Shown here: one piece after another, positions 41,028-50,480 of the stretch | Layout: each line of letters begins with the position of its first letter | Numbering within the stretch: the first letter of the stretch is position 1 | Position numbers and translations under genes: made by a program | Source: Janibacter indicus | GTDB lineage: Bacteria; Actinomycetota; Actinomycetes; Actinomycetales; Dermatophilaceae | NCBI RefSeq assembly: GCF_900176385.1 | Contig: NZ_FWXN01000009.1 | Coordinates: 62,001-126,000, forward strand | Direction: 5' to 3' | Length of the DNA stretch: 64,000 bases | Notes under the pieces: generated by a model | The model's input: only the letters and a program-made list of their open reading frames with translations | Database searches by the model: none | Told to the model about the DNA's origin: nothing

Positions 41028-43681
41028 TCGTGCCAGCTGCGACCCAGCCCCACGGAGACGTCGAGGGGCACGTCCATGTCGACGGCGCCGCCCATCTGCT
41101 CGCGCACGAGCTGCTCGACGGGCTCGGCCTCACCTGCCGCGATCTCGAGGACGAGCTCGTCGTGGACCTGGAGCAGGACCCGGGAGCGCAGGTCGCTCTC
41201 GGCCAGCGCCCGGTCGACGCGCAGCATCGCGACCTTCATGATGTCGGCGGCCGAGCCCTGGATCGGCGCGTTGAGAGCCATCCGCTCGGCCATCTGACGG
41301 CGCTGGCGGTTGTCGCTCGTGAGGTCGGGCAGGTAGCGCCGACGACCGAGCATCGTCTCGGTGTAGCCGGTCGCTCGCGCGCGGTCGACGACCTCCTCGA
41401 GGTAGTCGCGCACGCCTCCAAAACGCACGAAGTACTCGTCCATGAGGTCGGTGGCCTCGCCGGTGGAGATGCCCAGCTGCTTGCTCAGCCCGAAGGCACT
41501 CAACCCGTAGGCCAGGCCGTAGGACATCGCCTTGACCTTGCTCCGCATCTCGGCGGTGACACCCTCGGGCTCGACGCCGAAGACCCGCGCGCCGACGAAG
41601 CGGTGCAGGTCCTCACCGGTCCGAAAGGCCTCGATGAGTCCCTCGTCGCCGGACAGGTGCGCCATGACGCGCATCTCGATCTGGCTGTAGTCGGCGGACA
41701 TGAGCGACTCGTGCTGCGGCCCGACGACGAAGACCTCGCGGATGCGCCGGCCCTCCTCGGTGCGGATCGGGATGTTCTGCAGGTTGGGGTCGGTCGAGGA
41801 GAGCCGACCGGTCGCAGCGATCGTCTGCTGGTAGGTCGTGTGGATGCGACCGTCGTCGGCCACCGACTTGATCAGGCCCTCGACGGTCACCCGCAGCCGG
41901 GTCGCGTCGCGGTGCCGCAGCAGCGCCTCGAGGAAGGGGTGCTCGGTCTTGGCGTAGAGGTCGGCGAGCGCATCGGCGTCGGTCGTGTAGCCGGTCTTGG
42001 TCCGCCGGGTCTTGGGCAACCCGAGGGTCTCGAAGAGCACCGTCTGCAGCTGCTTGGGCGAGCCGAGGTTGATCTGCTCGTCCCCGATGGCGGCCCACGC
42101 GTCGGCCTGGGCGGTCGCGACCTTGTCGGCGAAGTCGGCCTCGAGGCCGGTGAGCGCGTCGCCGTCGACGGCGATGCCCGCTGCCTCCATGGCGGCGAGG
42201 ACCCCGACGACGGGCAGCTCGACCTCACGCATGAGGTGGGTGCCGCCGGTCTCCTCGACGAGCTCCTCGAGGACGGGCGCCAGCTCCACCGCCGCCGCGG
42301 CGCGGACCATGGACGAGCGACCGGCCTCGGAGTCGTCGGCGGAGAAGTCGAGCATGCCCTGGTCGGACTCCTCCTCACCTGCGGTGAGGTCGCGGCCGAG
42401 GTGGCGCACGGCGAGATCGGCGAGGTCGTAGGAGCGCTGGTCGGGGCGCACGAGGTAGGCGGCGATGGCCGTGTCGACGCTGAGTCCGTCGAGCGGCAGG
42501 CCGGAGGCGGCGAGGGCGAGCATCGGGCCCTTGGCGTCGTGCATGACCTTGGGTCGCTCGGCGTCGGCGAGCCAGGTGCGCAGGGCGGCCTCGTCGTCGG
42601 GGGCGAGGTCGGTGACCGGCACGTGGGCGGCCTCGCCCTCGGCCGTGGCCAGCCCCAGCCCGAGCACCTCGCCGCCGCCCCTGCCCCACTCACCGACGAC
42701 GTCGACGCCGAGCCGGTCGGTGCGGTGCTCCTCGAGCCACGGACGAACCTCGCCGGCGCCCAGAACGCTGCCGTCGACCTCGACGCCGCCGGTCACCTCG
42801 GACTCGGCGGTGTCGAAGGTGGCGAAGAGCCGGTCGCGCAGGACCCGGAACTCGAGGCTGTCGAAGAGGGTGTGGACCTGCTCGCGGTCCCACTCGCGCC
42901 GGGCGACGTCGTCGACGCCGACCGGCAGGTCGACGTCGCGCAGCAGGGCGTTGAGCCGACGGTTGCGCAGGACCTGGTCGAGGTGGTCGCGCAGCGACTG
43001 GCCAGCCTTGCCGCCGATCTGGTCGACCGAGGCGACGATGCCCTGCAGGTCGCCGTGGGCGTTGATCCACTTCGCCGCCGTCTTGGGGCCGACGCCGGGG
43101 ACCCCGGGCAGGTTGTCGCTCGCCTCGCCGACGAGCGCGGCGAGATCGCTGTAGCGCTCCGGACCCACGCCGTACTTGTCCGCGACCGCCTCGGGCGTCA
43201 TCCGCACGAGGTCGGAGACACCCTTGCGCGGGTAGAGGACCGTCGTGTGCTCGTCGACGAGCTGGAGCGTGTCGCGGTCACCGGAGCAGATGAGCACGTC
43301 CATGCCGGCCTCGCGCCCCTGGGTGGCCAGCGTCGCGATGATGTCGTCCGCCTCGAAGCCCTCGAGCTCGACGTGGGTGATGTTGAGCGCGTCGAGCACC
43401 TCCTTGAGCAGCGGGATCTGCCCGGAGAAGGCGTCGGGGGTCGCACTGCGGCCGGCCTTGTACTCCGCGTACTCGTCGCTGCGGAAGGTCGCCCGGGAGA
43501 CGTCGAAGGCGACGGCGACGTGGGTGGGCTCCTCGTCACGCAGGACGTTGATGAGCATGGCGACGAAGCCGTAGACGCCGTTGGTGTGCTGACCCGTGCT
43601 CGTCGAGAAGTTTTCGGCGGGGAGGGCGAAGAAGGCCCGGTAGGCCAAGGAGTGTCCGTCCAGCAGCAGTAGTCGACTCAC
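41015..43681 (-). CDS. polA: DNA polymerase I
   Basis: An 888-residue Pol I for repair and Okazaki fragment processing. The 5' nuclease domain (about 1-290) shows LLLDGHSLAYRAFFALP and GFEADDIIATLA. A 3'-5' exonuclease-like domain (about 310-480) reads LGVDVVGEWGRGG where active enzymes have DxE, so proofreading is probably lost, as in other actinobacteria. Polymerase motifs A (SADYSQIEMRVMAHLS), B (RSKVKAMSYGLAYGLS) and C (LLQVHDELVLE) are intact. GTG 43681 is seven bases after TAGGGT, so the mRNA is leaderless. In mycobacteria polA adjoins rpsA; here the glycan locus lies between. Confidence 0.97.
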   Translation of the reverse strand: MSRLLLLDGHSLAYRAFFALPAENFSTSTGQHTNGVYGFVAMLINVLRDEEPTHVAVAFDVSRATFRSDEYAEYKAGRSATPDAFSGQIPLLKEVLDALNITHVELEGFEADDIIATLATQGREAGMDVLICSGDRDTLQLVDEHTTVLYPRKGVSDLVRMTPEAVADKYGVGPERYSDLAALVGEASDNLPGVPGVGPKTAAKWINAHGDLQGIVASVDQIGGKAGQSLRDHLDQVLRNRRLNALLRDVDLPVGVDDVARREWDREQVHTLFDSLEFRVLRDRLFATFDTAESEVTGGVEVDGSVLGAGEVRPWLEEHRTDRLGVDVVGEWGRGGGEVLGLGLATAEGEAAHVPVTDLAPDDEAALRTWLADAERPKVMHDAKGPMLALAASGLPLDGLSVDTAIAAYLVRPDQRSYDLADLAVRHLGRDLTAGEEESDQGMLDFSADDSEAGRSSMVRAAAAVELAPVLEELVEETGGTHLMREVELPVVGVLAAMEAAGIAVDGDALTGLEADFADKVATAQADAWAAIGDEQINLGSPKQLQTVLFETLGLPKTRRTKTGYTTDADALADLYAKTEHPFLEALLRHRDATRLRVTVEGLIKSVADDGRIHTTYQQTIAATGRLSSTDPNLQNIPIRTEEGRRIREVFVVGPQHESLMSADYSQIEMRVMAHLSGDEGLIEAFRTGEDLHRFVGARVFGVEPEGVTAEMRSKVKAMSYGLAYGLSAFGLSKQLGISTGEATDLMDEYFVRFGGVRDYLEEVVDRARATGYTETMLGRRRYLPDLTSDNRQRRQMAERMALNAPIQGSAADIMKVAMLRVDRALAESDLRSRVLLQVHDELVLEIAAGEAEPVEQLVREQMGGAVDMDVPLDVSVGLGRSWHDAAH

Positions 43682-43688
43682 ACGTCAC

Positions 43689-43694
43689 ACCCTA
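43689..43694 (-). promoter_or_regulatory. -10 hexamer TAGGGT of polA (leaderless)
   Basis: TAGGGT, seven bases (GTGACGT), then the GTG that begins Val/Met-Ser-Arg-Leu-Leu. No ribosome-binding site precedes it. Confidence 0.55.
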
Positions 43695-43766
43695 GGCGCT
43701 TGCACCGACGGCCCCGGCCCGTGGCAGGCTGGGCGCAGCCCCGAGGACCGACCCAGGAGACCCCCG

Positions 43767-44210
43767 ATGACCGAGACCCCCGCCCCCACCGTCGCGCCGA
43801 CGCTCGAGGGTGACCAGCTGCAGGCCCACCGAGGGGCGCTGGCCGAGCGGATGGGGATCGAGATCCTCGAGGCGGCGGCCGACAAGATCGTCGCCCGGAT
43901 GCCTGTCGAGGGCAACACCCAGCCCTACGGGATCCTCCACGGCGGCGCCAGCGTCGTCCTGGCCGAGACCTTGGGGTCCATCGGCTCGGCGCTCCACGCC
44001 CACACGCTCGGCAAGATCGCCGTGGGGCTCGACATCAACGCCACGCACCACCGCGCGGCGCGCGAGGGATGGGTCACCGGCACCGCGGTCCCGGTGACGC
44101 TCGGCGGCAGTGTGGCCTGCTACGAGGTGACGATCGTCGACGACTCCGGCCGGCGCACCTGCACCTCGCGCATCACGTGCATCCTGCGCCCCGCGGCGCC
44201 GGGCGCCTGA
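43767..44210 (+). CDS. Hotdog-fold thioesterase (PaaI family)
   Basis: A 147-residue hotdog thioesterase. PYGILHGGASVVLAETLGSI carries the conserved HGG and the helix with the catalytic acid, and GLDINATHHRAAREGWV completes the fold. Family members hydrolyse acyl-CoA thioesters such as hydroxybenzoyl- or phenylacetyl-CoA; the substrate is not readable here. ATG 43767 has GGAG about 7 bases upstream. Divergent from polA and followed three bases later by a GT-C-like gene, with which it may share an mRNA. Confidence 0.9.
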   Translation: MTETPAPTVAPTLEGDQLQAHRGALAERMGIEILEAAADKIVARMPVEGNTQPYGILHGGASVVLAETLGSIGSALHAHTLGKIAVGLDINATHHRAAREGWVTGTAVPVTLGGSVACYEVTIVDDSGRRTCTSRITCILRPAAPGA

Positions 44211-44213
44211 CGC

Positions 44214-45911
44214 TTGGGACGCCCTCGACGCACCAGGCCGCGGCCCTTCCTCCTTCGGCGTCTGACCGACCTCCGGTACCGGCTCGACCCTCGCGGCTGG
44301 ACGACGAGCGAGGCCCTGCTCGCCGTGGCGCTCCTGGCCGTCGTCATCGGCCCGATCGCCGCCGCCGTCCAGGCCATGGCCCACGGCTGGCAGCCCAGTG
44401 GAGACGACGCCACCGTCGCCCTGCGCACCGCCGGGATCCTCGACGGCCACCTTCCGGTGACGGGCATGCGCAGCACCTCCGGCGACGGCGGCCACCAGGA
44501 CCTGGCGACACACCACCTGGGTCCGCTGCAGTTCTACCTGCTGGCCCTCCCCCTCGCCCTGACCGGCGGGTCCGCCGCCGGACTGGCGGTCGGCGGCGCC
44601 CTCGTCGCCGCCGCCGCATCGGTGCTGAGCGTCGTGTGGGCCCGTCGCCTCGGCGGCACCCTCGGGGTCGTGGTCTTCACGGCCGGGGTCCTGCTCACCC
44701 AGTGGGCCATCGGTGGCGAGGCGATGTTCCGCCCCTTCAACCCCTACGCCCCGCTCCTGCCGACCTTCCTCGCGCTGCTGCTGCTCTGGGGGCTGGCACG
44801 TGGCGACCGCCGGGCGTTGCCCCCCTTCGTCGTCGCGGTCTCGCTCATCGCCCAGTCCAACCTGGCCTTCCTGCCGCTCGCAGTGGCCCTCGCCGCGCTG
44901 GCCACCGGCCTCGTGCTGCGGCCACGGCTCACCCGCACCCGTCGACGACGGCACCCGGACGACCGTCCGGCGCACCGGTGGGCGCTCGGGCTCGGCGTCC
45001 TCGTGTGGCTCCCGAGCATCGTCGAGCTGGTCGTCCACCAGCCCAACAACCTCACCCAGATCGTCCGCTGGGCCACCTCCGGCACCGGAGACCCGATCGG
45101 CCTCACGGCCGGCATCGGGCACCTCGACCTCATCGCCCCCGGCCCCGGAGGCTTCCGCCGCAACTCCCCCGACCTGCTCACCCAGGGGGGCGAGCTCGCC
45201 ACGGTCGTCGGCATCGGGATCATCGTGCTGCTCGCGGCGATCGCCACCGGCTACCGCGTGCCGCAGGGGCGCGCGAGCAGCGCCTGGCCGGCGCGGGTGG
45301 CGCTCGTGGCCAACCTCGGGATGCTCGCGACGGCATCTCGCCTGCCGGAGTGGCCGCTGGCCCCCTACTGGGTCATCACGTGGCTGCCGGTGGCCGCCTT
45401 CACGTGGTGTGCCCTCGTCTGGCGCGGGCTGGCCTACCTCGACTCCGCGACACCGCACCTCCCGGTGCGGATTGCTCGCCCGCTCGGGGCGGCGCTGGTG
45501 GCCGGCGGCGTGGCGGCCACGGTCCTCGCCCTGCCGCCGGCATGGGCCGAGTACGACTCGATGACCCGCGTGGCGCGAGCGGCCGGTGACGACCTGGGTG
45601 CCGGCGAAGGCCGTCACCTGCGCATCAGCGGACTGGGCTTCGTCCCCACGCTCGGCGCCTCACCGGCCGTCGCCTGGCAGGCCCACCGGCAGGGCTGGCA
45701 GCCGCACTACCTCACGCCCTGGCCCTTCCCCGAGGACGCCGACCACCTGTGGGCCGGGACCGGCCCCGAGGACGCCGACACGATCTACCTCACCGACAGC
45801 GCCGAGGCCGAGCTGGCCAAGAACGTCCCGGCGACCGCCCGGGAGGTCGCCGTCCTGCGGATGACGCACCGTGAGGGAGACATCGGCGTCTATCGTGACC
45901 CCGGCAGCTGA
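44214..45911 (+). CDS. GT-C-like multi-spanning membrane protein
   Basis: A 565-residue membrane protein with about eleven hydrophobic segments and a soluble C-terminal domain (from about residue 450). The first outside loop reads AHGWQPSGDDATVALRTAG; the paired acids resemble the catalytic loop of GT-C enzymes that use polyprenyl-phosphate sugars. I do not recognise an exact family. The TTG start at 44214 is uncertain: there is no clear ribosome site, but the thioesterase stop is only 3 bases upstream. Codon use matches its neighbours. Confidence 0.72.
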   Translation: MGRPRRTRPRPFLLRRLTDLRYRLDPRGWTTSEALLAVALLAVVIGPIAAAVQAMAHGWQPSGDDATVALRTAGILDGHLPVTGMRSTSGDGGHQDLATHHLGPLQFYLLALPLALTGGSAAGLAVGGALVAAAASVLSVVWARRLGGTLGVVVFTAGVLLTQWAIGGEAMFRPFNPYAPLLPTFLALLLLWGLARGDRRALPPFVVAVSLIAQSNLAFLPLAVALAALATGLVLRPRLTRTRRRRHPDDRPAHRWALGLGVLVWLPSIVELVVHQPNNLTQIVRWATSGTGDPIGLTAGIGHLDLIAPGPGGFRRNSPDLLTQGGELATVVGIGIIVLLAAIATGYRVPQGRASSAWPARVALVANLGMLATASRLPEWPLAPYWVITWLPVAAFTWCALVWRGLAYLDSATPHLPVRIARPLGAALVAGGVAATVLALPPAWAEYDSMTRVARAAGDDLGAGEGRHLRISGLGFVPTLGASPAVAWQAHRQGWQPHYLTPWPFPEDADHLWAGTGPEDADTIYLTDSAEAELAKNVPATAREVAVLRMTHREGDIGVYRDPGS

Positions 45912-45926
45912 GCGAAGGGGGCCGAC

Positions 45927-46679
45927 GTGGACTTCATCGGTGCGGGCACCGTCATCAACGTGCTCGCGGTCGTCGCCGGCGCACTCGCCGGGATGGCCGT
46001 GGGCGGACGCCTGCCCGCCCGCACCCGCGAGGTCGTCACCGACTGCCTCGGTCTGGTCACCCTGCTCATGGCGGGCCTGTCGGCCGTGGACGTCACCTCG
46101 CCGGCGCTGGCCGACGCCGTCGGCACCGGGGCGCCGGTACTCATCGTGCTGGGCTCGTTGCTCATCGGCAGCATCGTCGGCTCGCTCCTGCGCATCGAGG
46201 AGCGGCTCGGTCGCCTCGCCGGGCGGGTTCAGGCCGTCGTCGGGGCGCGGCGCGACGACAGCGAGGGCCGTGAGCGCTTCGTCGAGGGGTGGCTCACCGC
46301 GAGCCTGCTCTTCTGCGTCGGCCCGCTGACGATCCTCGGCACCCTCGACGACGGGCTCGGTCGCGGCATCGACAAGCTGGCGCTGAAGTCCGTGCTCGAC
46401 GCCTTCGCCGCCCTGGCCTTCGCCTCGACCTTCGGTGTGGGTGTGCTGATGTCGGCCGTGAGCGTCGGGGTCGTCCAGGGCTCGCTGACGCTCGTGGGAG
46501 TCGCCCTGGGCGCGGTCCTGCCGGAGGCACACATCGCCGCCCTCACCGCCACCGGCGGCCTGGTGCTCGTCGGGATCTCGTTGCGACTGCTGCAGATCCG
46601 GCAGATCCCCGTCGGGGACATGCTGCCGGCGCTGGTCGTCGCTCCCCTGCTCACCCAGCTCGTCGTCGCGCTGGCCTGA
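45927..46679 (+). CDS. DUF554 family membrane protein
   Basis: A 250-residue membrane protein with seven or eight helices. IGAGTVINVLAVVAGALAG at the start, LLFCVGPLTILGTLDDGLG and LALKSVLDAFAALAFASTFG are DUF554 (YdfK/YqgA-like) features. A transport role has been proposed for the family, but function is unknown. GTG 45927 is preceded by GAAGGGGG at about 5 bases, so here the CGAAGGGGG motif (45913-45921) also serves as the ribosome site. Convergent with pdtaR over a hairpin that includes both stops. Confidence 0.88.
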   Translation: MDFIGAGTVINVLAVVAGALAGMAVGGRLPARTREVVTDCLGLVTLLMAGLSAVDVTSPALADAVGTGAPVLIVLGSLLIGSIVGSLLRIEERLGRLAGRVQAVVGARRDDSEGRERFVEGWLTASLLFCVGPLTILGTLDDGLGRGIDKLALKSVLDAFAALAFASTFGVGVLMSAVSVGVVQGSLTLVGVALGAVLPEAHIAALTATGGLVLVGISLRLLQIRQIPVGDMLPALVVAPLLTQLVVALA

Positions 46680-46699
46680 GCCCGGAGGCCCGGCTCAGG
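46675..46699. terminator. Stop-codon-spanning hairpin between DUF554 gene and pdtaR
   Basis: CCTGAGCCCGG (46675-46685) pairs with CCGGCTCAGG (46690-46699) with one bulged C and loop AGGC. Both stop codons (46677-46679 and 46695-46697) lie within the arms. It is shorter than the other hairpins here, so strength is uncertain. Confidence 0.5.
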
Positions 46700-47294
46700 C
46701 CTTGTCCATCCCGGCGACGACGGCGTCGGCGACCTCACGCATCCCCAGACGGCGGTCCATGGCCGTCTTCTGGATCCACCGGAAGGCCTCGGCCTCGCTG
46801 ATCTTGAGCTTCTTCATCAGCACGCCCTTGGCCTTCTCGACGGCCTTGCGCGTCTCGAGCCGCTCGCCGAGGTCGGCGACCTCGGACTCCAGCGCCTTCA
46901 GCTCCGCCCAGCGCGAGGTGGCCACCTCGATGGCCGGCGTGACGTCGGAGACCGTGAAGGGCTTGACGATGTAGGCCATGACGCCGGCGTCGCGGGCACG
47001 CTCGACGAGCTCCTTCTGGGAGAAGGCGGTGAGCATGATGACCGGGCAGATGCGCTTCTCACCGATGGTCTCGGCAGCCTGGAGCCCGTCCATCACCGGC
47101 ATCTTGACGTCCATGATGATCAGGTCCGGCTGGAGCGACTCCGCCAGCGAGACGGCCTCCTCGCCGTTGCTCGCCTGGCCGACGACGTCGTAGCCGGCGT
47201 CGGTGAGCATCTCGGCGAGGTCGAGGCGGATCAGTGCCTCGTCCTCGGCGAGCAGCACTCGCTGCCCCTGGGAGGACTCCGTCTGCGCGGTCAT
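46695..47294 (-). CDS. pdtaR: ANTAR-domain response regulator (PdtaR-like)
   Basis: A 199-residue two-component regulator acting on RNA. The receiver domain (about 10-125) has the acidic pocket [17 protein letters not shown], phospho-acceptor Asp in [14 protein letters not shown], and conserved MLTAFSQKE and IVKPF. The C-terminal ANTAR domain (about 140-195; [20 protein letters not shown]) binds paired hairpins to prevent termination. In mycobacteria PdtaR works with kinase PdtaS; no kinase is encoded here. ATG 47294 has GAAGGG six bases upstream. A tRNA-Leu gene ends 28 bases before the start, so the two may share a transcript. Confidence 0.93.
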   Translation of the reverse strand: MTAQTESSQGQRVLLAEDEALIRLDLAEMLTDAGYDVVGQASNGEEAVSLAESLQPDLIIMDVKMPVMDGLQAAETIGEKRICPVIMLTAFSQKELVERARDAGVMAYIVKPFTVSDVTPAIEVATSRWAELKALESEVADLGERLETRKAVEKAKGVLMKKLKISEAEAFRWIQKTAMDRRLGMREVADAVVAGMDKA

Positions 47295-47322
47295 GCTGGA
47301 CCCTTCGTCGTAGGTTGTGCTC

Positions 47323-47408
47323 TGGTGCCGAGGGCGGGACTTGAACCCGCACGCCCTTGCGGGCAAAGCATTTTGAGTGCTCCGTGTCTGCCATTCCACC
47401 ACCCCGGC
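47323..47408 (-). tRNA. tRNA-Leu (anticodon CAA)
   Basis: An 86-base type II tRNA with encoded CCA. The acceptor stem GCCGGGG pairs with CCTCGGC, followed by discriminator A and CCA. The anticodon loop is CTCAAAA, giving CAA, which reads TTG codons. A long variable arm (TTGCCCGCAAGGGCG region) and T loop GGTTCAAGTCC are present. It lies between pyk and pdtaR on the same strand. Confidence 0.97.
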
Positions 47409-47451
47409 CGGGGCGTGGTCAGCATACCGACCGGATCAGGTGGTGCCCGAC

Positions 47452-48936
47452 TCAGCCCATGCCGCCGGGCAGCGCCCCAGCGGGCGGCTCGGAGTCGTCA
47501 CGGTAGGCGATGGTCGTCTTGTTGCGAGCATCGCCGATGCGGTGCACCCGCAGGGCATTGGTCGAGCCGGGGACACCGGGCGGCGAGCCGGCGACGATGA
47601 CCACCCGGTCGCCCTCCGTCACCCACCCGAGGTCGAGCAGCTGCTCGTCGACCATGAGTGCGTACTGGTCGGTGTGGGTCACCGGCGGGGTGAGGAAGGT
47701 CTGCATGCCCCACACGAGCGACAGCTGGGAGCGGGTGTCCTGCACCGGGGAGAAGGCGAGCATCGGCAGGCCGCTGCGGACCTGCGCCAGCCGGCGTGCG
47801 GAGCCACCGAGCTGGGTGAAGGCGATGAGGTACTTCACCCCGAGCGCTTCTCCGGTCTCGGCGGCCGCCGCAGCGATGACGCCACCCTGGGTCGTCGGCG
47901 GGGCCATGAGGTCGCGCATGCGGCTCAGACCCTGCTCCTCGGTCGTCTCGATGATCTTCGACATCGTCTTGACGACCTCGATGGGGAACTTGCCGACCGC
48001 GGTCTCCCCCGACAGCATCAGCGCGTCCGCGCCGTCGAGGACCGCATTGGCCGCGTCCGAGGCCTCGGCGCGGGTGGGGCGGCTGTTGTCGATCATCGAC
48101 TCCAGGACCTGGGTGGCCACGATGACCGGCTTGGCCTTCTGCCGGCACAGCTCGACGGCGCGCTTCTGCACGAGCGGCACCTGCTCGAGGGGCAGCTCCA
48201 CCCCGAGGTCTCCGCGGGCAACCATGATGCCGTCGAAGGCGTCGATGATCTCCTCGAGGGCGTCGACGGCCTGCGGCTTCTCGATCTTGGCGATGACGGG
48301 CAGGCGCACGCCGACCTCGTCCATGATCTCGTGGACCCTCGTGATGTCGTCGGCAGAGCGCACGAAGCTCAGGGCGATGTAGTCGGCCCGCAGACCGAGC
48401 GCCCAGCGCAGGTCCTGCTCGTCCTTGTCGGACAACGCCGGCGCGCTCACCGCGGCACCCGGCAGGTTGATCCCCTTGTTGTCCGACAGCGGGCCGCCGT
48501 AGACGACGACACAACGCACGTCGGTCTCGTCGACGTCGTGGACCGCGAGGGTGATCTTGCCGTCGTCGACGAGGATCGTGTCGCCCGCGCTCACGTCACC
48601 GGCGAGGCCTGCATAGGTCGTGCCGACGATCTCCCGGTCGCCGGGCACGTCGCGGGTGGTGATGGTGAAGTGGTCGCCGGCGGCGAGGGTGATCGGACCG
48701 TCGGCGAATCGCCCGGTGCGGATCTTGGGCCCCTGCAGGTCGACGAGCACACCCACGGCGTGGCCGGTCGCGTCGCTCGCCTCGCGCACGCTGCGGTAGT
48801 TGGCCTCGTGGACGGCGTACTCGCCGTGCGAGAGGTTGAGCCGGGCGACGTCCATGCCGGCCGAGACCAGCTCACGGATGCGCTCGGGGGTGGATGTCGA
48901 GGGACCGAGGGTGGACACGATTTTGGCGCGACGCAT
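47452..48936 (-). CDS. pyk: Pyruvate kinase
   Basis: A 494-residue glycolytic enzyme converting phosphoenolpyruvate and ADP to pyruvate and [22 protein letters not shown] at the N-terminus, [27 protein letters not shown], the active-site signature [17 protein letters not shown] with [14 protein letters not shown], and [16 protein letters not shown] are all present. The C-terminal allosteric domain is full length. ATG 48936 is six bases after TAGGGT, so the mRNA is leaderless. gltD lies upstream, separated by a terminator. Confidence 0.97.
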   Translation of the reverse strand: MRRAKIVSTLGPSTSTPERIRELVSAGMDVARLNLSHGEYAVHEANYRSVREASDATGHAVGVLVDLQGPKIRTGRFADGPITLAAGDHFTITTRDVPGDREIVGTTYAGLAGDVSAGDTILVDDGKITLAVHDVDETDVRCVVVYGGPLSDNKGINLPGAAVSAPALSDKDEQDLRWALGLRADYIALSFVRSADDITRVHEIMDEVGVRLPVIAKIEKPQAVDALEEIIDAFDGIMVARGDLGVELPLEQVPLVQKRAVELCRQKAKPVIVATQVLESMIDNSRPTRAEASDAANAVLDGADALMLSGETAVGKFPIEVVKTMSKIIETTEEQGLSRMRDLMAPPTTQGGVIAAAAAETGEALGVKYLIAFTQLGGSARRLAQVRSGLPMLAFSPVQDTRSQLSLVWGMQTFLTPPVTHTDQYALMVDEQLLDLGWVTEGDRVVIVAGSPPGVPGSTNALRVHRIGDARNKTTIAYRDDSEPPAGALPGGMG

Positions 48937-48942
48937 GTCACC

Positions 48943-48948
48943 ACCCTA
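48943..48948 (-). promoter_or_regulatory. -10 hexamer TAGGGT of pyk (leaderless)
   Basis: TAGGGT, six bases (GGTGAC), then ATG 48936, with no Shine-Dalgarno sequence. Confidence 0.6.
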
Positions 48949-48967
48949 TGACCGTGACGCCACCACG

Positions 48968-49009
48968 GACGAAGGGGGATGACCGCCGAGACGGTCATCC
49001 CCCTTCGTC
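48968..49009 (-). terminator. Hairpin terminator after gltD
   Basis: Arms 48968-48985 and 48992-49009 are fully complementary (18 bp) around loop CCGAGA, with CGAAGGGGG at the base of both arms. It lies 14 bases after the gltD stop and 20 bases before the pyk -10, insulating the two genes. Confidence 0.9.
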
Positions 49010-49022
49010 GGGCCGTGCCGGC

Positions 49023-50480
49023 TCAGACGACGAGCGGACGGTCCGTGGGGTTGATCGGGCGCAGCAGCTGCGAGCGGCCCATGAGATAGGTGTCCACACC
49101 GTTGGCCGCGGCGCGGCCCTCGGCGATCGCCCACACGATGAGCGACTGCCCGCGGCCGGCGTCACCGGCGACGAAGACGCCCGGGACACCGGTCTGGTAG
49201 TCCTTGCCGCGCACGATGTTGGAGCGCTCGTCGGTCTCGAGCCCGAGCTGCGCCACGACACCCTCGGGGTCCGGGCCGAGGAAGCCCATGGCGAGCAGGA
49301 CGAGCTGGGCCGGCAGGACCCGCTCGGTGCCCTCGACCGGCTCGAAGCCCTGGTCCGTGCGCTCGACCTCGGTCAGGCGCAGGCCGGAGACCTTGCCCTC
49401 GTCGTCGCCGACGATCTCGGTCGTCGACACGGCGTAGACCCGGTCGCCGCCCTCCTCGTGCGCCGAGGCGACGCGGAAGAGCATCGGGTAGGTCGGCCAC
49501 GGCTGGCTGCCCGGACGCTCCGTGCCCGGCTGCGGCATGATCTCCAGGCTCGTCACGGACTTCGCGCCCTGACGGATGGAGGTGCCGATGCAGTCGGCGC
49601 CGGTGTCGCCGCCACCGATGATGATGACGTCCTTGCCCTCGGCGGTGACCTGGCCCTCGACCTCCTCGCCGAGCGCGACCCGGTTGGCCGGCGGGAGGAA
49701 GTCCATCGCCTGGACGACACCGTCGAGTTCCCGGCCCGGGACCGGCAGGTCGCGGGGCACGGTCGCACCGATCGCGAGGACGACGGCGTCGTAGCGGTCC
49801 CGCAGCTGCTGGCCGGTGATCTCGTTGCCGATGTCGACACCGGAGCGGAATCGAGTGCCCTCGGAGGTCATCTGCTGGATGCGCCGGTCGAGGACCCGCT
49901 TCTCCATCTTGAACTCCGGGATGCCGTAGCGCAGCAGGCCGCCCGGGGCGTCCGCGCGCTCGTAGACGGCCACCGTGTGACCGGCGCGGGTCAGCTGCTG
50001 GGCCGCGGCCAGGCCGGCCGGGCCCGAGCCGACGACCGCAACGGTCTTGCCGGTGAGCCGGTCGGGGATATGCGGGGGCACGTCGCCGCGGCCGAAGGCC
50101 TCCTCGATCGTGCGCACCTCGATCTGCTTGATCGTCACGGCCGGCTGGTTGATGCCGAGCACGCAGGCGGTCTCGCAGGGCGCCGGGCACAGGCGACCGG
50201 TGAACTCCGGGAAGTTGTTGGTCGCGTGCAGCCGCTCGATGGCGTCGTGCCAGTCGCCGCGCCACGCGAGGTCGTTCCACTCCGGAATGAGGTTGCCCAG
50301 CGGGCAGCCCGAGTGGCAGAAGGGGATGCCGCAGTCCATGCAGCGGCCGGCCTGGCGCTGCAGCTGGCCACGTTCCTGCTCCTCATAGACCTCCTTCCAG
50401 TCCTTGATGCGCACGTCGACGGGACGACGCTGCGGGAGCTCGCGCTCGCGGGTGTTCAGGAATCCATGCGGGTCAGCCAC
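49023..50480 (-). CDS. gltD: Glutamate synthase small subunit
   Basis: A 485-residue flavoprotein passing electrons from NADPH to GltB. An N-terminal iron-sulfur region has [20 protein letters not shown] and [13 protein letters not shown]. It is followed by the FAD-binding [20 protein letters not shown] and the NADPH-binding [17 protein letters not shown]. The C-terminal [19 protein letters not shown] closes the FAD site. GTG 50480 overlaps the gltB stop by 8 bases, so synthesis of the two subunits is coupled. It ends at a strong terminator. Confidence 0.96.
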   Translation of the reverse strand: MADPHGFLNTRERELPQRRPVDVRIKDWKEVYEEQERGQLQRQAGRCMDCGIPFCHSGCPLGNLIPEWNDLAWRGDWHDAIERLHATNNFPEFTGRLCPAPCETACVLGINQPAVTIKQIEVRTIEEAFGRGDVPPHIPDRLTGKTVAVVGSGPAGLAAAQQLTRAGHTVAVYERADAPGGLLRYGIPEFKMEKRVLDRRIQQMTSEGTRFRSGVDIGNEITGQQLRDRYDAVVLAIGATVPRDLPVPGRELDGVVQAMDFLPPANRVALGEEVEGQVTAEGKDVIIIGGGDTGADCIGTSIRQGAKSVTSLEIMPQPGTERPGSQPWPTYPMLFRVASAHEEGGDRVYAVSTTEIVGDDEGKVSGLRLTEVERTDQGFEPVEGTERVLPAQLVLLAMGFLGPDPEGVVAQLGLETDERSNIVRGKDYQTGVPGVFVAGDAGRGQSLIVWAIAEGRAAANGVDTYLMGRSQLLRPINPTDRPLVV

